Shown here in pieces: positions 59,295 through 64,000 of a DNA stretch of 64,000 nt. Each line of letters starts with the position of its first letter. The first letter of the stretch is position 1. The notes beneath the pieces were generated by a model. The model ran no database searches, had not been told where the DNA came from, and was given only the letters and a program-made list of their open reading frames with translations. This DNA is from DASRAP01 sp035277145 (GTDB taxonomy: Bacteria > Gemmatimonadota > Gemmatimonadetes > Gemmatimonadales > Gemmatimonadaceae). A program made the translations under genes and the position numbers. Location of the stretch: the NCBI GenBank assembly GCA_035277145.1, contig DATELA010000072.1, forward strand, positions 78,922-142,921, read 5' to 3'.

Positions 59295-59552
59295 ATGTCA
59301 GAGCGTGAACCACTCGGCGCACGGATTCGCCGACTTCGATCCGATCGTGGACTGTCCCAGGACCGACTCGCCATTGAGGCTCACGTTGATCAGAGCGGGT
59401 TGTCCAAGTTCGAGCGCGGCCGCGAGCGACGCATGGGGCCAGCACCGTTGACCCGTATCGCGAAGGTGCTTGGGATTTCGCTCGATGAACTGATCGCCGG
59501 GAGCGACTACGGAGAGGAACCAAGCAACGCAGAGCGACAGGCCATCGGTTAG
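59295..59552 (+). CDS. XRE-family controller protein of the R-M cassette
   Basis: 85 residues: LGARIRRLRSDRGLSQDRLA and VDQSGLSKFERGRERRMGP, an HTH of the C-protein size, ending LDELIAGSDYGEEP. It follows vsr with a 46-bp gap. Controller proteins time restriction-gene expression until methylation is established. It may instead regulate the cassette generally. Convergent with infA. Confidence 0.8.
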   Translation: MSEREPLGARIRRLRSDRGLSQDRLAIEAHVDQSGLSKFERGRERRMGPAPLTRIAKVLGISLDELIAGSDYGEEPSNAERQAIG

Positions 59553-59689
59553 GCCGCGAGCGATACCCGGTTGACGCCGAGCAACCGAGAAGAGCGAACG
59601 CTCGAGGCGTTGGAAAAACAAAGTGAGAAGTGCGAAGACTCCGCTGAGCCTCATCGCGCTTCTCGACCCGCTCTCCAGCTACCGTCTTC

Positions 59690-59908
59690 TCATTTGAACC
59701 GGTACGTAATTCTGCCTCGAGACAAGTCGTAGGGCGACAGCTCGACTTGCACCTTATCACCGGGCAAAATCTTGATGAAATTTGTTCTGATTTTTCCGCT
59801 GACGTAGCAGAGCACCTCGTGCCCGTTTTCCAGTTCGACTTTGAACATCGCGTTCGGCAGCGGTTCCAGAATGGTTCCGCTGACCTGTACGACGCCGTCT
59901 TTCGCCAC
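59690..59908 (-). CDS. infA: Translation initiation factor IF-1
   Basis: 72 residues from the GTG at 59908 (VAKDGVVQVSGTILEPLPN), the exact normal IF-1 length. S1/OB-fold: FKVELENGHEVLCYVSGKIR, KILPGDKVQVELSPYDLSRG RITYRFK. Blocks the ribosomal A site during initiation. It is the downstream end of the spc-type operon here; rpmJ and the alpha-operon genes are not next to it, being replaced by the R-M cassette. Confidence 0.95.
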   Translation of the reverse strand: MAKDGVVQVSGTILEPLPNAMFKVELENGHEVLCYVSGKIRTNFIKILPGDKVQVELSPYDLSRGRITYRFK

Positions 59909-59927
59909 TAGGCCTCGCTCCTGGTTT

Positions 59928-60683
59928 TCAGGCGGCCGCGGTGAGAACCCGCGGCCCGTGATCGGTGATCGCGACGGTGTGCTCAAAGTGCGCCGAGCGA
60001 CGCCCGTCGCCCGTCACGACCGTCCATTTGTCCGACAAGGTACGTGTCCGCGATGTCCCTTGATTCACCATGGGCTCGATCGCGATGGTCAGACCCGGCA
60101 CCAAACGCGCACCGCGCTTGGGCCGGCCAACATTCGGTACCTGGGGATCGCCATGCGGCTGATACCCCACATAGTGCCCAACGAGATCGTCTGCGGTCGT
60201 AAATCCTTCCTTCGCCACCACCGCGTGAATCGCGTGCCCGATGTCGCCGGTGTGATTGCCGGCTAACGCAGCGGCAATTCCCGCCGCGAGCGCGCGCTCC
60301 GCCGTTTCCATCAGCCGCACGGATTCCGCGTCTACCTTCCCCACCGGAACGGTGAGCGCCGCGTCCGTATACAGGCCCTGGTATTTCACGCCGAAATCGA
60401 GCGACACGATGTCGCCGTCTTTCAGCACGCGCCGTGCCGACGGAATACCGTGCACGATTTCTTCATTCACCGAAATGCAGACGCTCGCGGGAAATCCGTA
60501 GAGTCCCTTGAACGCGGGCGTCGCACCGGGATGCTTGCTGATGAATTCTTCGGCGATGCGATCGAGTTCCGACGTCTTCATGCCCGCACGCACACTGCGC
60601 GCGAGCAACTGCAACGTCGCGGACAAAATGCGTCCGCCCTCAGCCATGACGTCGAGTTCGCGTGGAGATTTGAGTTGAATCAC
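59928..60683 (-). CDS. map: Methionine aminopeptidase type I
   Basis: 251 residues from GTG at 60683, overlapping the adk stop by 4 bp (GTGA). The metal ligands are visible in SLDFGVKYQGLYTDAAL (both Asp), VGHYVGYQPHGDP (His), AIEPMV and FEHTVAI (Glu residues). Removes initiator Met; relevant to the Gly-rich small protein in the island, which would expose Ser after cleavage. Confidence 0.95.
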   Translation of the reverse strand: MIQLKSPRELDVMAEGGRILSATLQLLARSVRAGMKTSELDRIAEEFISKHPGATPAFKGLYGFPASVCISVNEEIVHGIPSARRVLKDGDIVSLDFGVKYQGLYTDAALTVPVGKVDAESVRLMETAERALAAGIAAALAGNHTGDIGHAIHAVVAKEGFTTADDLVGHYVGYQPHGDPQVPNVGRPKRGARLVPGLTIAIEPMVNQGTSRTRTLSDKWTVVTGDGRRSAHFEHTVAITDHGPRVLTAAA

Positions 60684-61315
60684 GCAGCCAACGCTCGATG
60701 CATACGCGCCGCAATGTCGTTCAAATCGCCCACGGCGTCTACCGTCGCGATTCGCGGCCCGTGTGAACGATACCACGCGATGACCGGCTCCGTCTGCTGC
60801 GCATACACCTCAATGCGGCGTCGAACAGAGGCGGGCTCGTCGTCCGCTCTGCGCACCAGCTTTCCGCCACACTTTTCACACGTCTCGCCGGGTTCACGGC
60901 CCATATAGGGCGTCTGGCAATTCCCGCACGTGGTTCGCGCGGACAATCGGCGCACGAGTTCGTCAGTCGGTGCTTCGAACAGCATCACGCGATCGAGCGA
61001 ACGGCCCAGCGACGTGAGCATCGTCGCGAGTCCTTCGGCCTGCGCAACTGTACGCACGACACCGTCGAGAACCGCGCCCGTCGCCGCGTCTGGCGCAGCG
61101 AGTGCGTCACGCAAAATGCCGAGTATGACGTCGTCGGGAACGAGATCACCGCGATCCATCGCGGCTTGCGCCGCGAGACCCAACGGCGTTTTCGCTTTCA
61201 CCGCTGCGCGGAGTACATCGCCCGTCGCGATCTTGGGAACGCCGAGCTCGCGCGCGAGTCGCTCGCCTTGCGTCCCCTTCCCAGCGCCGGGTGGTCCGAG
61301 CAGAACGATCAGCAC
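60680..61315 (-). CDS. adk: Adenylate kinase
   Basis: 211 residues, start ATG at 61315. GPPGAGKGTQ P-loop, a zinc-binding lid (TCGNCQTPYMG and CEKCGGK) and RADDEPASVRRRIEVYAQQT. The usual DGFPRT motif reads DGVVRT (about residue 84), an unusual change near the AMP site. Balances adenylate pools. Between secY and map as in many bacteria. Confidence 0.95.
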   Translation of the reverse strand: MLIVLLGPPGAGKGTQGERLARELGVPKIATGDVLRAAVKAKTPLGLAAQAAMDRGDLVPDDVILGILRDALAAPDAATGAVLDGVVRTVAQAEGLATMLTSLGRSLDRVMLFEAPTDELVRRLSARTTCGNCQTPYMGREPGETCEKCGGKLVRRADDEPASVRRRIEVYAQQTEPVIAWYRSHGPRIATVDAVGDLNDIAARMHRALAA

Positions 61316-61327
61316 ACAGCGCGTGGA

Positions 61328-62662
61328 CTAGAATCCGCCCACTTGTCCGCGTCCGCGGAAGCGCACACGCCCCTTCTTCATGAAGCCGTCGTACTTGCGA
61401 AGAAGCAGGTGCTGCTGCATTTGCGCCATCGTATCGAGCGCGACACCAACCACGATCAGCAGCGATGTACCACCGAACGTGAACGGCACGTTGATCGCAT
61501 CGGTAATCCAGATCGGCAACAACGCGATGAACGTCAGGAAGATTGCGCCCGGCAACGTGATGCGGCTGAGTACCGAGTCGATGTATTCCGCGGTCGCGGA
61601 ACCGGGCTTCACACCCGGAATGAATCCGCCCTGCTTCTTCAGATTCTCCGCCAGATCCACCGGATTGAAAATGATGGACGTGTAGAAGTACGTGAAGAAC
61701 ACGATCAAGAGCGCGGAGAGCGCGTAATACGCCGGCCGGCCCGGCACGAAATAATCCGCGAAGTTCGACATCGACTGATTGCCCGAGAACTGCGCGATAG
61801 CGCCGGGCACCACGATGAACGACTGCGCGAAAATGATCGGCATTACGCCCGCTGAATTGATGCGCAGCGGTATGAAATTCTTGGCCGCTTCTCTCATGCG
61901 GCCCCTGGCCATGGTTCGCTGTGGTATTTGAATCGCGATGCGGCGCGCAGCAAGCGTAATCGCGACGACACCTGCGACAACGGCGGCCATCACCACCACG
62001 AGCACCAATAATCCAAACGGCGTCAGCGTACCGATGCTGATGTAGTTGAACGTCTTGAAGAGCGAGCTCCACAACCGCTCGATGATGCCGAAGAAGATCA
62101 TGAGCGACGCACCGTTGCCCAGGCCGCGCTCCGTGATCTGTTCGCCGAGCCACATACAGAACACCGCGCCCACAGTGAAGAAGAGCGTGGACTGCATGCG
62201 GAACGCGAATCCAGGCGCGAGCACCGCGCCCTGCAACTGATCCGACTCGAGGAACAACGTGAAGCCGTAGCCCTGCACAATTGCGAGTAGAACCGTCAGG
62301 TACCGGCTCCACTGCATCGTCTTCTTACGGCCTTCCTCGTCCTTCTGCAGCTTCTCGACCTGCGGGAGCACAGCGCCCGCGATCTGCATGAAGATGCTCG
62401 CCGAGATGTACGGCATGATGCCGAGCGCGAACACCGTCGCGCGCGACAGCGATCCGCCGACGAACAAGTCGTACAGTCCGAGTAGTCCGCCGGACTGTTG
62501 CTGGAAAAACGAGAGCAACGCTGCCGTGTCGACGCCCGGCACCGTAACCGACGTGCCGATGCGGAACACCAGCAGCACCAGCAGCGTGAACTTGATCTTG
62601 TCCCACAGCTCTGGCGTATTGACGATGTTGCCGAGCGCTGCAGCCGGATTCTCTTGCGCCAT
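61328..62662 (-). CDS. secY: Sec translocon subunit SecY
   Basis: 444 residues from ATG at 62662. Ten membrane helices including ALGIMPYISASIFMQIAGAV (second helix with plug entry), YFVPGRPAYYALSALLIVFF, and the cytoplasmic loop MQQHLLLRKYDGFMKKGRVR. It forms the main protein-export channel. Directly after rplO, with a 1-bp gap. Confidence 0.96.
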   Translation of the reverse strand: MAQENPAAALGNIVNTPELWDKIKFTLLVLLVFRIGTSVTVPGVDTAALLSFFQQQSGGLLGLYDLFVGGSLSRATVFALGIMPYISASIFMQIAGAVLPQVEKLQKDEEGRKKTMQWSRYLTVLLAIVQGYGFTLFLESDQLQGAVLAPGFAFRMQSTLFFTVGAVFCMWLGEQITERGLGNGASLMIFFGIIERLWSSLFKTFNYISIGTLTPFGLLVLVVVMAAVVAGVVAITLAARRIAIQIPQRTMARGRMREAAKNFIPLRINSAGVMPIIFAQSFIVVPGAIAQFSGNQSMSNFADYFVPGRPAYYALSALLIVFFTYFYTSIIFNPVDLAENLKKQGGFIPGVKPGSATAEYIDSVLSRITLPGAIFLTFIALLPIWITDAINVPFTFGGTSLLIVVGVALDTMAQMQQHLLLRKYDGFMKKGRVRFRGRGQVGGF

Positions 62663-62663
62663 G

Positions 62664-63113
62664 CTATTCGACGCGGCCGCCGGCAGCCTCGATCTTGGCG
62701 CGCGCACCTGCTGACACTGCGACGCCGCGCACCGTGACCGCACGCGTGAGTTCGCCGTTCGCGAGAATCTTCACCGGACGCTTCGGACGAATGAGTCCCG
62801 CCGCCGTGAGCGATTCAACCGTGACGTCCGCGCCGATTCCGGCGAGCGCGTCGAGCGTGACGATCTGCGCCGCCGGCGCCATCGGTCCGCCCATTCCGCG
62901 CTTCGGAATGCGTCGCGTCATCGGCATCTGGCCGCCTTCGAAATGCGGCTTGCCGCCGCCCGGACCGTGGTGGCCCGCGCGAGCCTTGATGCCCTTATGT
63001 CCCTTACCCGACGTCTTGCCTTTGCCAGATCCCGGTCCGCGCCCCAACCGCTTGCGATTGCGGTGCGAGCCCGGTGCAGGCGACAACGAGTCGAGTCCAA
63101 TGCGTTCTGCCAT
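62664..63113 (-). CDS. rplO: 50S ribosomal protein L15
   Basis: 149 residues. LSPAPGSHRNRKRLGRGPGS, GKTSGKGHKGIKARAG and MPMTRRIPKRGMGGPM are L15 hallmarks. Ribosome assembly protein; located between rpmD and secY as usual. Start ATG at 63113. Confidence 0.96.
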   Translation of the reverse strand: MAERIGLDSLSPAPGSHRNRKRLGRGPGSGKGKTSGKGHKGIKARAGHHGPGGGKPHFEGGQMPMTRRIPKRGMGGPMAPAAQIVTLDALAGIGADVTVESLTAAGLIRPKRPVKILANGELTRAVTVRGVAVSAGARAKIEAAGGRVE

Positions 63114-63116
63114 GGT

Positions 63117-63368
63117 TTATCCCTTTGTGGGCGTCACCTCAACGAGGTGCCGCACACGCTTGATCATTCCGCGCAATGAAGGCGAATCCTGATGTACGAC
63201 TTCGGACTGATGATGACGCAGGCCGAGCGCTTCGAGCGTCCGCCGCATGCGCCAGTCGTGGCCGCTGCCGCTGCGAATCTGCTTGATGCGCACTTTGCCT
63301 TTCGTGAGCGTGTTCGGCTCAGTCTTTTCCGGACCGCGGCCCGGATGCCACACGAATGTACGCGGCAT
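63117..63368 (-). CDS. rpmD: 50S ribosomal protein L30
   Basis: 83 residues from ATG at 63368, which overlaps the rpsE stop by 1 bp (TAATG). L30 core: KVRIKQIRSGSGHDWRMRRT LEALGLRHHQSEVVHQDSPS. It carries an extra N-terminal extension of about 20 residues (PRTFVWHPGRGPEKTEPN) compared with the roughly 60-residue standard form. Confidence 0.9.
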   Translation of the reverse strand: MPRTFVWHPGRGPEKTEPNTLTKGKVRIKQIRSGSGHDWRMRRTLEALGLRHHQSEVVHQDSPSLRGMIKRVRHLVEVTPTKG

Positions 63369-64000
63369 TAGACGGCCTCCTTCGACTTGGCACGCGAGCG
63401 ATATCCGATCGACGTCGCTTCCACACCGCGCTCCTGCGCGATCTGTTCGACGGTCACGAGTTGACGCAATCCATTCACCGCGGCGCGCACCATGTTGTGC
63501 GGATTGGTGGAGCCGAGGCTCTTGGTGAGAATGTCGGCGATACCGGCGCACTCGAGCACTGCGCGCACCGCACCACCGGCAATCACGCCCGCGCCAGGCG
63601 CCGCAGGCTTGAGCAACACTCTGCCCGCGCCGTGCGCACCGACCACTTCGTGCGGAATCGTGCCGCCCGTGAGCGGGACCGCCATGAGACGGCGACGCGC
63701 ACCTTCGACCGCTTTGCGCACCGCTTCGGACACTTCGTTGGCCTTGCCCGTGGCGTAGCCGACTTTGCCTTTGCCGTCGCCAACCGCGACGAGCGCGTTG
63801 AACGAGAATCGGCGTCCGCCCTTCACGACTTTCGCGACGCGGTTGATGGCAATGACGTTCTCGATCAGGTCGGATCCACCTTCACCGCGCTGATCGCCGC
63901 CACGACCGCCGTCGCGTCCGCGGCCGCCGTCGCGACCACCGCCGCCACGACCGCCACCGCCGCCACCACGACCGCCGCCACCACCCGGACCGCCGCGACC
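63368..64000 (-). CDS. rpsE: 30S ribosomal protein S5 (5' end cut by window)
   Basis: 211 codons visible. The S5 core begins IENVIAINRVAKVVKGGRRF and continues ALVAVGDGKGKVGYATGKAN and the C-terminal VEQIAQERGVEATSIGYRSR. Ahead of it the frame is open to the window edge and encodes about 45 residues of almost only Gly, Arg and Asp (GRGGPGGGGGRGGGGGGRGG-like), an RGG-type extension. The start codon is outside the window. Confidence 0.93.
   Translation of the reverse strand, partial: GRGGPGGGGGRGGGGGGRGGGGRDGGRGRDGGRGGDQRGEGGSDLIENVIAINRVAKVVKGGRRFSFNALVAVGDGKGKVGYATGKANEVSEAVRKAVEGARRRLMAVPLTGGTIPHEVVGAHGAGRVLLKPAAPGAGVIAGGAVRAVLECAGIADILTKSLGSTNPHNMVRAAVNGLRQLVTVEQIAQERGVEATSIGYRSRAKSKEAV

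Noticed and set aside
61146..62312. 388-codon minus-strand frame inside secY
   Set aside because: Alternate frame of secY and adk, His/Arg-rich, no motifs.

Overview
The window is high-GC, densely coded bacterial chromosome. The most likely source is a member of the Gemmatimonadota. Reasons: a Ser/Thr kinase fused to a long repeat-rich C-terminus; several secreted 6-bladed beta-propeller proteins; a SusC/SusD pair; a Bacteroidetes-type one-protein hybrid two-component regulator; amidohydrolases with Gly/Arg-rich inserts; and an ordinary ribosomal spc-type operon. No tRNA or rRNA gene was found.

Layout. 0-13.5 kb: a partial BlaI-type regulator, a retropepsin-like protease, an orphan VapB-like antitoxin, a large Ser/Thr kinase, a frameshifted Uma2 gene, a minus-strand SusC-SusD-lipoprotein operon, a second Uma2 gene and a beta-propeller protein. 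13.7-23.9 kb: a defence or conflict island. It holds a Lys/Arg-rich 54-aa protein with a TIR/deoxyribosyltransferase-like protein; an HNH endonuclease; a six-gene plus-strand operon (XRE regulator, OGG-like HhH-GPD protein, small protein with a Gly-rich N-terminus, PfkB kinase fused to a nucleoside deoxyribosyltransferase, QueC-like enzyme, SagB-like nitroreductase); and a minus-strand DNA methyltransferase, SIR2-like and DUF262 operon. 23.9-34 kb: glycyl-tRNA synthetase, beta-propeller proteins, a retropepsin plus Uma2 pair flanked by two 16-bp tandem arrays, a duplicated zinc-ribbon membrane protein flanking a nucleotidyltransferase pair, an ankyrin protein and a DUF2277 protein. 34-45.7 kb: a hybrid two-component regulator, three amidohydrolases, a GH43 glycosidase, a HAF-repeat protein and a semialdehyde dehydrogenase. 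45.7-56.2 kb: housekeeping and metabolic genes (purA, DapA-family aldolase, PilT, D-2-hydroxyacid dehydrogenase, trpS, inositol-phosphatase family, ftcD, serine hydrolase). 56.2-59.6 kb: a compact MvaI/Dcm/Vsr/XRE restriction-modification cassette. 59.7-64 kb: infA-map-adk-secY-rplO-rpmD-rpsE on the minus strand, running off the right edge.

The best candidate for an undescribed system is the 15.66-19.79 kb operon. A QueC-like enzyme with intact PP-loop and zinc cysteines sits with an OGG-like HhH protein, nucleoside-handling enzymes, a flavin oxidoreductase and a 106-aa protein that begins Met-Ser-Gly4-Ser-Gly4. This resembles the accessory set of type IV CBASS, but no CD-NTase or TGT-like gene is present. 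My inference is a nucleobase-to-protein conjugation pathway with the small protein as acceptor. The 22-kb MTase-SIR2-DUF262 operon is a second candidate defence unit. Dispersed repeats are also notable: a 30-bp element at three sites that contains a -35-like TTGAC facing minus-strand genes, and 16-bp minisatellite arrays at three sites.
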